A DNA stretch of 64,000 bases from Pisolithus tinctorius (GCA_024663395.1 JANFAH010000001.1:6634001-6698000); one strand, 5' to 3'; shown: positions 1-11,653, numbered from the stretch's first letter. The notes: generated by a model from the letters alone, not told the origin. Translations and numbers: made by a program.

Positions 1-330
1 ATAGCATTCGTCTAGGTGTCCACGCTCTGTAATGTCCCAAGTGAATGCGAGCTCATGGACCGAAATGAGCCAAGTTACGAGTTTAAGTTCTTCTGGCCAA
101 AGCCAATCTGCAGGATCGAGGTCAAGTTCCACCGCCCATTTGGCAGTGAAGCGGATGCCTGGAGCGAAGTCTGGTGGACGGGTTGGAAGTGGTTGGAGAC
201 CAGCGAGCGGGTCGTCTGGCAGGCTGCACACGATGTGGTATTCTTCCGTCATCAGGGCAGGTACCGTCCGAACCTTCTTGGCAACTGGCTTGTAAATGAG
301 AGTGTGAACTGCAGGATCTAGTTGATAAAT
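1..330 (-). pseudogene. gypsy-1 pol, N-terminal lead-in of reverse transcriptase (partial)
   Basis: Minus-strand translation gives 'YKPVAKKVRTVPALMTEEY' and then a segment containing 'WPEELKLVTWLISVHELAF'. In fungal gypsy elements of this group, this motif order lies just upstream of the RT fingers. The catalytic RT itself is left of position 1. The segment is in a different frame from the protease, so at least one frameshift separates them. Confidence 0.65.
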
Positions 331-572
331 GCTGCCGAGTGCGGCTATAGCGGAGGAGTTTAGTATTGTCTGAGTGGAAGAGAGGAAAGCGAAGGCAGGC
401 AATGGTATTCTGGTGGGTATGTTCCGCGGTACGGGTGCTGCAGGCGAAGGGAAGTTTGTAGAAGTGAAGGCTAGTGATGATACTGTAGGACTGAGGAACA
501 GATAACAGTGGCTAAATAGGAAACAGGACATTTTAGTAGGCTCTCCCCAACTGCTTGGTGGATCATCAATAT
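331..572 (-). other. gypsy-1 protease-RT spacer
   Basis: No intact frame is visible on the minus strand in this interval. It links the protease ORF to the RT lead-in of the same element and carries stop codons in all frames. Confidence 0.4.
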
Positions 573-1142
573 TCAAAAACCCCATTCGACTATACTCTGG
601 TGACTATGGCAGTGCTTGCCGCATTTGCAGTGCAGACAGCCCTCATGCCACAGGCATGTGGGCAAAGTGTACTCATGGCCGTCGTTCAGGTCTTGGAGGG
701 TGATCCACTGTCCACCGTCAGGATAATCATTCATTACCGCACTCATAAGGCAGATGAATGGACATCCGAGGAGCATGTCGAAATTGGCATGTTCAATCAC
801 TTGAACCTGGAGCATGACTGGCCCGGCGCCGAAGTTGAGTTTCAGGTTTTCTAGTATGCCTACAGTAGTGTCTTTAGACATGTTAGCAGATGTCATAGTC
901 ATGAGATGATCACAGTGCAATGGGAGCCCAATCTTTTCCCAAACGCACCTGGGCATGGCAACGATTTCCGAACTGGAATCTAGTATGCAGTTGATTGTGA
1001 TGTCGGTCCCAGGGATCTTGGCTTCGATGCAGCAGAGTGGCAGGGTGTGGTGAGCTATGATGGAGCTGTTGTCACCGTGGATAATGCGGTCTCTGTATTC
1101 ACGCGCGGTTCTTTGAGGATTGCGGCCGGTCAGTTCATTCAC
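573..1142 (-). pseudogene. gypsy-1 retropepsin-like aspartic protease
   Basis: This is a 189-aa open segment of the polyprotein. It has the retropepsin core: a hydrophobic strand ending in the catalytic Asp (ILDSSSEIVAMP, where the usual motif is DSG), and the downstream flap/core signature 'FDMLLGCPF' seen in fungal gypsy proteases. A cysteine/histidine-rich tail (about residues 160-180) precedes a TGA stop. The catalytic Asp is kept, but the Gly of D-S-G has become Ser. The enzyme would cleave the Gag-Pol precursor. It lies between gag and RT, as expected. Confidence in the family is high; activity is doubtful. Confidence 0.8.
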
Positions 1143-1596
1143 TTGTACTCCTTCTTCATCATCACTATGAACTACTGCAATCTCGTTTTGCCATGGTGAT
1201 GTCTCTGAACTGTTTGTGAAACTACGGGGCTACTGCAAATAATTCTTTGACTGGCATGGCAACGCTGGTTTCGAGTACACGCTCCACGATACGCTTGGGC
1301 GCAGCTTCGTCTTTGAGAGGGAACGAGTAATGATACTGGTTTTGATTGCAAGCTGCTGGGTACGGTGTCTGTGTCGGAACAATTGCCACAGGAACGGGAT
1401 CCTTGCGTGTGGGCGTTGGAGCCGGATTAGTCAGAGGAACATATGGTTTTGTAGCAGTGGACATTGGAGCAGGTGCAGAGGGATCAGACGCCTGGCGAGC
1501 GGCACACGAACTTTGAACACCAGGGGAAATGATTTCCTCTTCAACAGTGGCTGTGCATGGGTCAACTCATGGAGGGTTGGCAGGACATGCTGCGGG

Positions 1597-2820
1597 TCAA
1601 GCTGTGATTTCAACTCCATCGAAGCGGGCTTTCTTTCCACAGGGAATGACTGCTCCCTTGTTACCTTTATCCGCTTGGTAGGTAGCCCAAGCTTGAGTGA
1701 CATATGCTTGGAAGTCAGGGTTGGCTAAGTCTGCGACAGGTTCATTGGCATCTCGGACGGTGTTTAAGAAGGCAGAAGGCTGGATTTCCAACTGCACATC
1801 AATTTCAGGATGAGCAATGCAGAAGAGGTTAGCAGTGCCTTGTGCAGCCACATTGTGCGGAGCAGCAGGAGTCGCAGCATGCGCGCTGGCCTGGTCTCTG
1901 TCAGCCATGACGCGGTCAACAGCCTCTCTCAATGAGTTACATTCAGGGAAACATGGGATTCAGCTCCCGTCTGCCAGATAGAGACGGTTGTCTGTACCTC
2001 TTGTGATCTTACCGGCGTGGATATAAACTTCAACGAGTGCGCACATCCTCATCCAGTGGTTGGGGTCTGTGCAGAAACTGCAGCCTGGTCTGCATTGCTG
2101 TGGCGGAGGCTGCATCTGGAAGTTGTATTCCTGTTTAATGACAGTACCAGAAGGTGGCACTTGCGGCATATAAGCTGACGAGGGAGGTGCAGCTGGCAAG
2201 GCTGCAGTACCCATCGTTGGTACCGCACTACGAAGAGCGGATCCTGTCAGAAGGAACTTGGCGGCTTTGACAACTTCTGCGAGCAGGTATGGATCATCAG
2301 GGTGGAGGTTGGTGCAGACTATGGAGAGTCAATGATGAATTCGGTCTGCAATGGCCCTTGGGAAGCCATTCAGGAACATGGAGTCCCATTCTGTCTCTGC
2401 AAGCTTTTTAGTTTTAATGAGCAGGGTGGAAATCTTAGCAAATTTCCGCTGGTATTCTCCGAGGTCATCCTGGTTCCACATAGGCTTGGACTGATATTCC
2501 TCGACGAGGTACTGCAAGTCTGCACGGCAGTAGTGGTCATCACCCTTGCAGCCAGGGTACAAACCCTTCACAGCTACTACAAAGGCATCCCAGTCATCAG
2601 CTGCGGGCATGGCTTCTGGAAGCATTTGCCAGACCTCGGCTTCTTCAAGGTCAGCATAGCGGATTGCGGCTCTGATCTTGCCATGGTCATCAAGAGCAGT
2701 GAGAGTACCAAGGAAGTCAATGTCTTCGAGGTAGTGCAGAAGCTGCGTGGGAGAATCTCTGCTAAATTTAGGTGAGTTTTGTGTTCTGCAGAGTGGCATC
2801 TGAAACTGAGGATTAGCCAT
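1597..2820 (-). pseudogene. gypsy-1 gag (capsid and nucleocapsid), frame-broken
   Basis: Gag forms the particle that packages retrotransposon RNA. The first segment (2820-2329, 163 aa) has the helical capsid pattern of fungal gypsy gag: 'AIRYADLEEAEVWQMLPE', then a long helical stretch ending in an NGFP-type motif. The next segment (2214-1960) carries a CCHC zinc knuckle, C-x2-C-x4-H-x4-C (CSFCTDPNHWMRMC), followed by an 'IHAGKI..R...G.LYLADGS' tail typical of this gag family. A third segment (1932-1597) continues the linker towards protease. The segments lie in different frames or are split by stops, so the ORF is damaged. The zinc knuckle and the order before a protease make gag the clear call. 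Confidence 0.82.
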
Positions 2821-3829
2821 TGGTGGGTTAACCTGTGGTGGCAGTGCCAGATTGGTAACAGGTGGAATGGGTACTGGTTGCAGGTGTGAAGCAGTTGGTA
2901 TAGTGTGTGAGCGAGCTGGTGGAAGCGTTGGTGGGTTACTAATTGGCTGATGGGTGGTCTGCGACCGAGTGAGTGGTCGCAGCAGTGTGGCGGATGGAAC
3001 TGAGAGTCTGGGTATAGATTCAGAGGCGTCAAAGAGATGGGAAAAGGAGGGTGTCAGTGATGATGAATCAGATGATGTGATGGGTGTTAAAGGTGATGGC
3101 GGTGTTTCAGGCCTTCAGGGAGTCGAGTGGATAAAGCCACTGGGAAAATCAGGGGCAGTGAGATCTAGGTGATCCAATGCGACGGATATCTGATCTGCTG
3201 AAATATCAGGAGGAGTGATCGTGGGTAGTACCCATGGAATGTCAGTGGGTAATTGTGCGTGATCCGGTGTTATGGGTGAAACAGGGTGGAAAATGTCAGA
3301 GTCTTCTGACAGGTTGAGATTGTGAAAGTGCAGGCGTAAATTTTCTAGTTTGGTGCATTCGGCGGTGCACTGTAAGTTAGGTAGTTAGCAATCCTAGGGA
3401 CTCCTAGGGATTGATGGAAAGGGTCTAGTTCGACCCAGAGGAGCTCTGTGCTTGGATCACTGAAAAAGAGTCAAATGAGTGACTGGAGTTGGTCAGAAGG
3501 AATGGAGTGATGAAAAGAGTGGAGGATTGCGTCTAGGGTCGTCTAGGGGTGCCTCCGGGAGGGCTTGTCGCAGTCTTTTGTTCACAGTCTTTTATTTTCA
3601 CTGTCTTGCAGTCTGGTTTCTCCTCTTTTTGTTGTGTACTGTAGACCTACACTAGTGCGCAAAAAATGCTGACTAAGCTACCAAAAATGCGCCACAAAGG
3701 TAGGCTAAGTATCACTAATGTAAATCAAAGCAAAAACACAATAGGAAAGATAAAATAATTAAATCACCTCAGTAGGGAGTACTTATTCCCTACAGCGCCT
3801 GAGCGACCTTCTGGAAGTGACAGCAGAAT
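2821..3829 (-). other. gypsy-1 leader and degraded gag N-terminus
   Basis: This stretch lies between the primer site and the first clear gag frame. No intact reading frame is recognised. The inner part (about 2820-3050) is rich in Ser, His and Pro when translated on the minus strand and may be the low-complexity N-terminus of gag. The rest is probably untranslated leader. Confidence 0.4.
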
Positions 3830-3847
3830 CCCTTGCAGTGGGCTCCA
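3830..3847 (-). promoter_or_regulatory. Candidate tRNA primer binding site of gypsy-1
   Basis: Two nt inside the LTR the minus strand reads TGGAGCCCACTGCAAGGG. It starts with TGG, the complement of the tRNA 3' CCA, as expected for minus-strand DNA priming. The matching tRNA was not identified. Confidence 0.55.
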
Positions 3848-3849
3848 GT

Positions 3850-4504
3850 TGTTGAAAAAGTCCAAGTAGCTGTATAATACGAGCTAGATGGCTTAGATAA
3901 CAACAATAAAAAATGAAGGGAACGAGTTCCTCGTCCCAAGGGATTCTGGACTGTCGAGACTAGAAGGCGAGACCCAGCGCTTCGTAGCAGTAGTGGTTCA
4001 TGATGTGCATGGCGTGGTCCATGGAACAGTACTGGTGATGCGAGCGGTGCAAGCAGTATACATAGTTCGTGCGCAGCAGAATGTGAGACATGCGGTGTCG
4101 ACAAAGTGTAAAGGAAACTCATGGTGACCTTCCGTGTGCCAAAAGGTATCATTCTGTACCTAAGTACAGGGCTTTATAGTCCAGACAAACCCAGAACCTA
4201 AGTAAGACAGGGTACAGTAAGGGAAAGCCGCGCGACAGCGTGTACACAGAAGACAGGCCAAACAGAGGCCAAGGGTATACTACAAGCGCTAAAGGAACAG
4301 AGACTGTGATAAGAGAAAGAGTCCGAGGGAAAAGAAGCGACCGGAGCACAGTGGCCGCAGGTATAACATTGCGCGAGAGGGAGCGAGGGCGTGGGAAGGT
4401 AGCACATGAACAATGGTGAGTGTGAGAGGGGAGCGGACGTAACAGCAGCCACGGAACGGTTAATGATAGGGGCTTACACATCCAGGGGATGCGGATTCCT
4501 CACA
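3850..4504 (-). repeat. 5' LTR of gypsy-1
   Basis: On the minus strand this 655-bp unit begins TGTGAGGAATCC and ends TTTTTCAACA, so it has TG...CA ends. The same sequence occurs in plus orientation at 49871-50438 plus 57348-57455, where a copia element splits it. Comparing the two copies fixes the outer edge. A CTATAAAG-type TATA motif (plus-strand complement near 4177-4184) fits an LTR promoter. Immediately inside lies a TGG-starting primer site. Confidence 0.85.
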
Positions 4505-5445
4505 TCACACACATCAAATTCACACTCAAATATGTGCCATTCGAGTCAGCAGACCTCTGGTCCCACCTCACAGAGGGTACCAATGGAAATTGGGACTCTT
4601 TTACCTTGGAAGTGGTTCAACTGTACCCAGAGCTGGAGGAATCCTGCAGGGACTGGTTTTTCAGACTTAGAAGCACATTCAAGAGCTCAGACACTGTCTC
4701 AATATCTTTGCTGGGCAAGTATTTCTGCAGTGATTGTCATTATTTGGCATTGCTCATAAAGCAGAAGAGGCCATCATCCCATTTAGCTTCTGCTTTTTTT
4801 GATGGGTTCCTGCCCAAGTTCAGATGCAAGGTGTTCAAGCATCTTGACTCCCCAAGTCAAAGGGTTACTGTGTCTGGGCTTATGGCTTCAGTGAAGCACA
4901 TTCTTGCACTCAATGATGGCCTCTGGAAGAGCCATGGGGTCAACAGTTCACATGCACAGCCATCATGCACCTCAGACAATCATTCTCCCTGCCATTCGTA
5001 CTCATTCTGCTTCTTGTGCAGACTTTTGGGCCATATTCAAGCGGGTTGCCATTCATTCAAGTCATATTTAGCTTTGGGAAAGTGTCTACTTGTCGATGGC
5101 CACATTGTTCTACCTACAGCTCAGGAAATCCCATGCAAAGTTGCTGGACAGACTCTACGAGACTGTCTTGACAACTGGTCTTCGTTGACAAGCCAGTTCA
5201 AGACTCATAGGGGCTCATCACTCACTCGCTCACTTTCACCCACAGCTGCACCCTCTCGAAGCATGTTTGACACACCATCATGCACACCCGCTCAGACGAG
5301 CATCATGCATACTCAGTCCCTACCTACTGTCCAGTTCAAGCCAGTAGTACCCAACCCACCAGCCATTTGGTCTCATCGCTCATCAGCCAAGTGCTCTCAC
5401 AGCTCACTGCACATGCAGCCACAGTCGAGGTGGCCATGTGGCTGA
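4505..5445 (+). pseudogene. Older Ty3/gypsy gag fragment, interrupted by gypsy-1
   Basis: An open frame of about 310 codons runs straight out of the gypsy-1 LTR, so its N-terminus was separated by that insertion. It has the gag capsid pattern ('SADLWSHLTEG', 'LYPELEES', 'SAFFDGFLPKF') and a CCHC zinc knuckle CFLCRLLGHIQAGC (about 5020-5060), followed by the 'YLALGKCLLVDGHIVLP' tail also seen in gypsy-1 gag. It therefore belongs to the same gag family, in the opposite orientation. It ends at TGA and then meets the inverted end of the Harbinger candidate at 5553. No matching pol was found nearby. CG content is low, which fits an older element. Confidence 0.72.
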
Positions 5446-5654
5446 GGCTGATTGCCCTCATGTCATCATTCACATTCACACTCACAGACTCAAATGGGCA
5501 TACATCTGTTCCAAGCCAAAGCGGCTGCATGCCCCAGTGCTCTTGCACATGATTCAGTCACTTGTAAGCCTAAAAGTGGGTCATCTGACATGTACATTTT
5601 GTCCTGAAACTGGGACTAACTGACATTGGCTGGTGGTCCCTAGGGGTGGGTAGG

Positions 5655-5905
5655 CCAGACTGTGAAGGTGGGGTTGGCTGACCTGGCTGGAGGGTGGACC
5701 CAGTGCCTGAAAGTGGGGTCAGCCGACCTGGCTGGAGGGCAGACCCAGTGCCTGGAAGTGGGGTTGGCCAACCTGGCTGGAGGGCAGACCCACCTCCTGG
5801 AAGTGGGGTCAGCTGACCTGGCTGGAGGGTGGATCCACCTCCTGGAAGTGGGGTTGGCCAACATGATTGGAGGATGGACCCACCTCCTGGAAGTGGGGTC
5901 TGACA
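5655..5905 (+). repeat. 45-bp tandem minisatellite, left (about 5.5 units)
   Basis: The unit reads gtggggttggctgacctggc followed by tggagggtggacccagtgcc and tgaaa. It is 45 bp long, a multiple of three, and open in frames on both strands, so long ORFs here are repeat artefacts. The same unit in inverse orientation makes the array at 14130-14870. Confidence 0.9.
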
Positions 5906-6133
5906 TGATTTTGTCATGACATCATTGTGGCTGTGTACCCCATGCCATCACTTTCCCACCATCAAAGCGGAGTTTGAATTTCTCATTGATGTGACTGTGT
6001 TTAGAGCTTGTACGGAAACCGTAGTTCAGTTGAGGTTCACACAGTGCTTGGATTGTTCTTGTTTGACAAGTGGTGGAGAGATCCAGGCCAATGACTCAGA
6101 GATTGAAATGTTGGTATCCCTCCTGATGGTAGG

Positions 6134-7378
6134 ATGTCTCTCACTCCCTATCTTGCCTCTGCCGATACTCGACATGAGCACATCTGGCGAGTACTGATCA
6201 AACTTTTTAATGTTCTTGGATCAAACATCATGGAACTAGTGGCACCTGTGGGAGAAGTAGATGAGGGAGCCAAGCATGCTGACTGGACAGCGGAGGAGAC
6301 CACTGCACTCATCAAGTACTTGCATGTACATCGCTCAGAATGTGCTGATGCTGGGAACTTTCGCCAAGTGATGTATGTCAATGCTGCAGAGCACATTCAC
6401 CCCCTCCATTGGACTGGTAAGATCAAGGATTACAAGAATGTGTTGATTAAATGGGGATCGGTACGTCCTTCTCTACTCTAAGTCTGCTATATTGATGTTC
6501 AGTGGATGTAGATCAAACAAATATACAATGCAATTATGACTTATCGCAGAGGATCAGGAGAACATTGGGACAATGAAAATGGTGCGAACATCTGTGGAGT
6601 GGCTGACACGGAAAAATGGGGCAAGTTTGTTGCCATCAAGGTATGTATTTGGTATGAATAGATACTAATATGTTACTGAGACGTTCAGAGAAATACAATT
6701 ATGAGGCCCTTCCATAACAGGGGCTGGGAGTACCTCCACTTCATGGAGGATATTTTTTCACAGGGTGGTGCAACTGGCACTCATGTTTTCCATGCCAGGA
6801 TGTCAAACCCCACCCCTACCATGACTACTGGCAGTACCGCTTCCATTCCTTCCATCCCCCCCACTGCTGCCACATCAGCCGAAATTCCTGACCCCACTAC
6901 TGCATCCACTTCAGCTGGAAAGCGCTCATTTGTGGTGATGTCCACTGATATCACAGCAACGGAATCCCCCTCTGGGCCCTCCCTTCTATTCTCAACAAAC
7001 CAGCCTCCCCAGTCGACCCTGGTCTCATCCGTTCACAACAGTAAGTGCAGCCGGACATCCACACGCTCTTCCAGCAAGGTGAAGCCTCAAGCCACCAATG
7101 CTCACACCATTGTGGTCGTATCAGTCAACAATACAATCCGGCACCTGGGGGACCAGCTGTCAATGACGTTCATGGATCTGCTGATCACAGTTCAGACAGC
7201 CACTCAGATGTTGTACAAAGATGCTGAGATCCTTCCCCATCACTGCGCATTCATGACATGTCAGTTCTCTGGCATATCTAACACTGCAGCTGTCTTTATT
7301 TCTTTGCCTGATGAACAAGCCCGGCGTGCATATGTAGTAGATATGTACAACTCTGCCCAAAAAGGAATGGGCCCGTAG
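6134..7378 (+). CDS. Harbinger-associated Myb/SANT-like DNA-binding protein (3 exons, intact)
   Basis: PIF/Harbinger elements encode a Myb/SANT-like protein that helps bring the transposase to the nucleus and to the element ends. Here the exons 6134-6460, 6512-6640 and 6689-7378 join in phase to give about 381 aa. Intron 1 (51 nt) is GTACGT...TAG. Intron 2 (48 nt) is GTATGT...CAG with a TACTAAT branch site near 6663. Residues about 38-130 carry the trihelix-like domain ('WTAEETTALIKYL', then 'TYRRGSGEHWDNENG', 'WGKFVAIK'), and exon 3 continues with 'RGWEYLHFMEDIF'. Residues about 170-290 are a Ser/Thr/Pro-rich linker. The frame has no internal stop, unlike the transposase next to it. The start ATG is the first in frame; an upstream exon cannot be excluded. 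Confidence 0.75.
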
Positions 7379-7530
7379 CACATAGAATCCCCCCCCCCCA
7401 TCATCATCATGTAGCTTCATATGTTGTGTCTAGTTAGTGCTGCATGTATATTCGCTCCAGAATGCATACATTTGCTCCTCCAAACATGTCATAAATCGAT
7501 TCAATGCAAGTACGAGATGCAGTAACTACG
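7379..7530. other. Short intergenic region between the convergent Harbinger genes
   Basis: About 150 bp separates the two stop codons. It contains a run of C near 7390 and short CAT repeats; nothing else is recognised. Confidence 0.5.
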
Positions 7531-8935
7531 CTAAACAAAAACTGCCACTTCGTCTTCGAAGAAATCTGATTCTATGTCCGATTCCACATCCATGTCACCC
7601 CTCTGTGCTCGCTCTCCTAAGACAAACTGATAGTCATTCCACATTTCCATCACAATGTTGTCCTGCATCCTGTGCATGAATAAGTCTTCTTCTACACCTG
7701 TTGCATGTCCCATAGCTTGGAGATGAACAGGAGCGCCTTCACCTTCATCGTCTTCACCAGCCGTGAGGTCGCCTGTGCCCTCCCCATTCTGATTGTGCAT
7801 ATAGATGAAATTGTGCAGTGCACAGAGGGCCACAGGAATTTGTGCCTGTACATCGATGTCATATTCTGGTGCCAGGAGCAGTATTCAAAACCAGCACTTC
7901 AAAATGCCGAAAATACATTCTATCACATTCCATGCAGATGCATGCCACAAGTTAAAGAGTTACTCTTTATTCGTCAGTCTGATGGGAACTAAGAAAATGG
8001 AAAAAGGAATGAAAAAAGGAAAACGTACCGGGTGTTGGCACGGCCCCATTCCACAAGATGATACCGAACACCTGGGTAGGGGATGAGCAGCTCTTGATGT
8101 GAGGGGTCGCCAGCATCAGCAAGAAGGTATTTTCCGGCGGGGATGTGGAGATTGGCAGATGTTGCATCGCCATATACATGAGCATCTGTCACAGACCCTT
8201 CCCACCCTGTCAATGTAAAGATGAACCTCAGACCGAAGTCACAGATAAAAAGCCCATTCTGTGAGAGGAATCCTTTGCGATTGCGATAGTTTGAACGTAT
8301 GATTGCAGGGGGGGATATGGGAATGTGGCAGCCATTGATTGTGCCGACTGCATCCCGAAAGTATGGCCAAAACTTGGGGTTGTGGCATATTTTTGGATGG
8401 ACGGCTTCACCAGTTGGAAACTGTACATAGATGGAATAGAATGGTGGGTCTGAAAATATAAAGAGCAATTTCTTGAAGTATCTGTACACAAATATGTGAA
8501 TTGTCGCATGGATTTTGTATTGAACTCACTGAGATATCATATCGTTTGATCACTGAAATCGTTCGCCAACATGCTGATTGTCAGGCCAGTTACACATGTA
8601 TACAGGAAAATCATGAGCTGTTCCTCCAGGGTAACAAACTTTGAGTTTTTATGGCCAATACCTCGAAGCTCCTCAACAAGCTCAACAAAAACCTCCTTGC
8701 TCATACCAAACTCACAGCGGATACGATCAGGATGACTGGTCAAGACTTCCTGGACCCACATTTCTCCAGAGAGTCTGGAGGTGTGGTATGGTATCAGGTC
8801 TCTGCGCACACTGGAACCAATCAGCTCAGCCAACAAGGCCAGAAGTGTCTGGAGAAGGATGAAGATTTGCTGCAGCAGGGCATGGTGTACGTTCAGATGA
8901 TCAGGTGGCATGTTCAATCCCTGACATGCTGCCAG
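7531..8935 (-). pseudogene. PIF/Harbinger DDE transposase, inactivated
   Basis: This would cut and paste the element. Minus-strand segments are 8935-8530, 8481-8029 and 7988-7531, with introns at 8529-8482 (48 nt) and 8028-7989 (40 nt). Family landmarks in order: a helix-turn-helix lead ('GMSKEVFVELVEEL', 'LEEQLMIFLYTCVTGL'), 'YFKKLLFIFSDPPFY', the first catalytic region as GTINGCHI (normally ID/TD), 'LADAGD', the E-IFGIL block and 'ALCALHNFI'. The first catalytic Asp is Asn. Exon 1 has a one-base deletion near 8570-8580 and a TGA where the family has Arg; another TGA sits in the 'ILKCWF' region. The N-terminus was separated by LTR-B at 8936. The C-terminal tail is acidic. Confidence 0.78.
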
Positions 8936-9338
8936 TGTCACACACCGAAGGTGTTGTGGACATGGTTACAGCTGACTCTGCCTAACTCGTTGACAAGTTG
9001 CGCGTAATGCCCATGCATGCAGATGAAGACTAAAGGCCTCATGTGTAGAAAGACTGCTGGATGTGAGCAGTCATCCTTCGCACAAGAATGAGTCATCAGT
9101 GCTAAAGAGAAAAGAGGAAGCAAGTTAAGCGTGCATTAAAAGTTTTTAGTGCCTGTGTACAGCATTCCAGTTTTCGTCATATCTCCGCCGTTTCCAAAGA
9201 TATCGACTCGGTTCCCACACTCGCTTAAAGTGCTCAGCCCCACGATTCTTCCTTCCAAATTTGGAGAGGATCCTCGCACCCTACGCATTTCTACAGCACT
9301 CCATCCATCAGACGCTCATTTCGCTAGGTCCATCAATC

Positions 9339-9818
9339 ATGGCCACCTCTTCGTCGATCATCTCACTTGTCTCATTTGCCAGAGACAGTGGCTATGTATA
9401 TCTGCCAGGAGTTCCCACCAGCTTCTGTCCTGAAGCCCCCTGGTTCATCCCGTCGTTGTCAGCCCCATTCCATCCCATGCAGCTTGGTCAGCATGTTCTC
9501 CTTGTCAGTATGACTTCCAGAAGGACATTCTTTGGTCGCCTCAGGTCTGTCACTTGGTTAGAAAGGTCTTATGTGGTCGTTTCAGTCTCCCCTCTTGATG
9601 AAGCATATGGATCGTTCCTCCCTGCTCCCTGCACCATCTTTATTCCAATCGCATCCATCATTCTTCCCACATTGTGACAGCTGCAGTATAACCTACTGTC
9701 CTCCAGCCTCCCTGATCACATTCATGACGAGTATGACATGCATCTTGCCTTCCTACTGCAAGATCCAGCAGAAGACATCCCCCCTTCTCCTCCTCCTCCA
9801 TCAGAGCCCTGTCCATGA
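9339..9818 (+). pseudogene. Conserved 159-codon ORF of LTR-B, copy 1 (one internal TGA)
   Basis: The start ATG sits in a strong ATGGCC context. The frame is open to 9677, where a TGA replaces the CGA (Arg) found at the same codon in the intact copies, then continues to about 9818. The product has no domain I recognise. It contains 'SRRTFFGRLRSV' and 'SYVVVSVSP' stretches and a Pro-rich acidic end (PPSPPPPSEP). Intact versions are at 51676-52155 and 38590-39069. It lies in the part of the LTR upstream of the TATA box, that is in U3. Confidence 0.55.
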
Positions 9819-10618
9819 AGTTTTTGTTAACTTCGCTGAGAGGATGGAAGGGTGGGAGACGTGATCGCCTATGCTCCCATTGCCCCACAGACCCCCAATG
9901 CCCTAGCCCCCTTTGATGCCTGACTCATGCCCTTCAATTCTGCAATTAATACTTCCCTATTTGGAAACACTGTCCATCTGTCATGCCATCTTTGGATCTA
10001 GAGATGTCTCTGCCAAGATCTGACTTGCATTGCCACCCCCTAATGTGATGTCAGTGTGCTTACTCAGTTTCTGACTCTATTTGACTCATATTTGACTCAT
10101 TCCGTGATATTTTGACTATCCTTGACTCGTTCATTGCCAATACTTACCAATCCTCTTTGCTTGCTTACTTTTCATTTCTCGCTTACTCATCATGATTACT
10201 CAGTCCTTACTCATTACTTACCAAGTGTTTGTGCCTTGTTTGTCACAAGCTGTGCTCCCCCCACAGTATATAAACCCCCATGTACTTAGCTACCCACAAT
10301 CAATCAGGAAGCAATTCAGAAGCAGTCCAGCAATCAGTTCAGTGCCTATCTCGTTGTCGACAGTTGAGGCTCCACGAAGGGGTCTATCTGTCATCATTTG
10401 TATACTTGGTAGTTGAGGCTCATTCAGAAGAGTCTATCTACCACCATTATCTGAAGCTCCATCCCCACTTAGTCAGCAAGTCTTGCTTAGTCATCCTCCC
10501 ACCCCTGCATAACTTGTCATCGACTTGTGCAAGGAGCACGTTTACTTGAAGTCCATTACTTGAAGTACCTTTTGGCTGAACACCTTCGCTCTGTTCAGCA
10601 TCCCCCATCCAGTCATCA

Positions 10619-11464
10619 TGTCAAGGTCGGACAACACCCCTGGCTCCTTCTTAGGGCGGAGTTGGAGCGGGTTGGGCTGTGGAGTACAGCGGTCAAAGTC
10701 CGAAGCGAATCCAACCACTGGGTGGCAAGATATTCGACGAACAGTGAGCGGAGGGGTATGAAGGGAAGTTTCGGAGGCTGAGGTTGGAGTCGGAGGTGGA
10801 GGTCAGAGGTCGGAGGTCGGATGAGAGGGCGTTGGGTTCAGCTAGTGCACTGCCCCCTTGCGCGAGCTCAGCCCTCGTATTTCAGAGGTGGAGCGGACTC
10901 AGAGGAAGTGGAGACGAAACTCCGGAGGGGACTGAGAGGGAGTCGAAGGTGGGGGCTTTATTCGATATTCGTACTGATTACATCGGAGTACTATGTGGCC
11001 TTATATATGATGTAGGTCAAGGGCGGTGTAGTACAGAATGTAAACCAATAAGTGTATAGTGGGTTAGAGTCCTTCCGACACAAGGGATAGAGGGTAGGGA
11101 TGACGGGGACCTTAACTGAGACAAGGAAACTACTACAACGAGGAAGAGAGGGTAAATACCGAAGGAGCGGAAGAACGGAGAAAACCGACATGAGGGCGGA
11201 ACCCTATCTAGAATGCAGGGCTGCAAGTCTGACAGCCCACGTGACCAACCTTAGGGCGGAGTTGAGCGGAGTTGGTCAGAACATGGACGGGGGACCTCGG
11301 AGAGGTGTGGAGATGTGTCAGGAGGGTCGGAGGAGCGTGGGAACACATCGGAGGAGGGCGGAGAAGCGTGGGAACATGTCGGAAGAGGGCGGGGAAGTGC
11401 GGGAACATGTCGGAAGAGGGCGGAGTAGGTGTTAGGGGCTTACGCTGGTGTCATGGTCATGACA
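10619..11464 (+). mobile_element. LTR-A copy 1 (846-bp solo-LTR-like repeat, TSD CATCA)
   Basis: It begins TGTCAAGGTCGG and ends GGTCATGACA, flanked by CATCA at 10614-10618 and 11465-11469. It is nested inside LTR-B copy 1 and is close to identical with LTR-A copy 2 (22481-23357). It is rich in CG and therefore probably young. A TATATATG box lies near 11004. Near its 3' end is a 31-bp tandem repeat (unit starts cggaagagggcgg). Confidence 0.9.
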
Positions 11465-11653
11465 CATCACTCATTCATCTTCTCCTGCATAACTCGTCGA
11501 CGACTTGCGCCAGGAGCACCTCTACTTGAAGTTCCCCCCACATTTAGGTTTCTGCACTCCAGGTTCCGTGGAGGCACACCACCACTCGCTCTACATTTGT
11601 CTTTTGTGTTGGTTTTGGTTGGTTTTCACCACCTTTCCACACTTTGACTCACA

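Larger units (their letters stand above)
1..4504 (-). mobile_element. Ty3/gypsy LTR retrotransposon 'gypsy-1', 5' part (runs off left edge)
   Basis: On the minus strand the order is 5' LTR (4504-3850), primer binding site (3847-3830), gag (2820-1597), aspartic protease (1142-573) and the N-terminal lead-in of reverse transcriptase (about 330-1). This is the canonical 5' half of a Ty3/gypsy element; the catalytic RT, RNase H, integrase and 3' LTR lie beyond the left edge. The reading frame breaks several times, so it is probably defective. CG dinucleotides are still frequent, unlike most other elements here, which suggests a younger insertion. It interrupts an older plus-strand gag that starts at 4505. 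The 5-bp duplication cannot be tested because the other end is outside the window. Confidence 0.88.
8936..11653 (+). mobile_element. LTR-B copy 1 (solo-LTR-like, 4-bp TSD CCAG), split by LTR-A
   Basis: It begins TGTCACACACC and ends TTTGACTCACA, flanked by CCAG on both sides (8932-8935 and 11654-11657). Without the nested LTR-A it is about 1.87 kb, matching three other copies (24784-26600, 37636-39472, 51273-53120). TG...CA ends, a TATATAAACCCC box near 10266 and short direct target duplications fit a solo LTR of an unseen retrotransposon. It carries a small conserved ORF (separate entry). A motif 'aactcgtcgacgacttgcgc' recurs within the right half. Confidence 0.8.
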
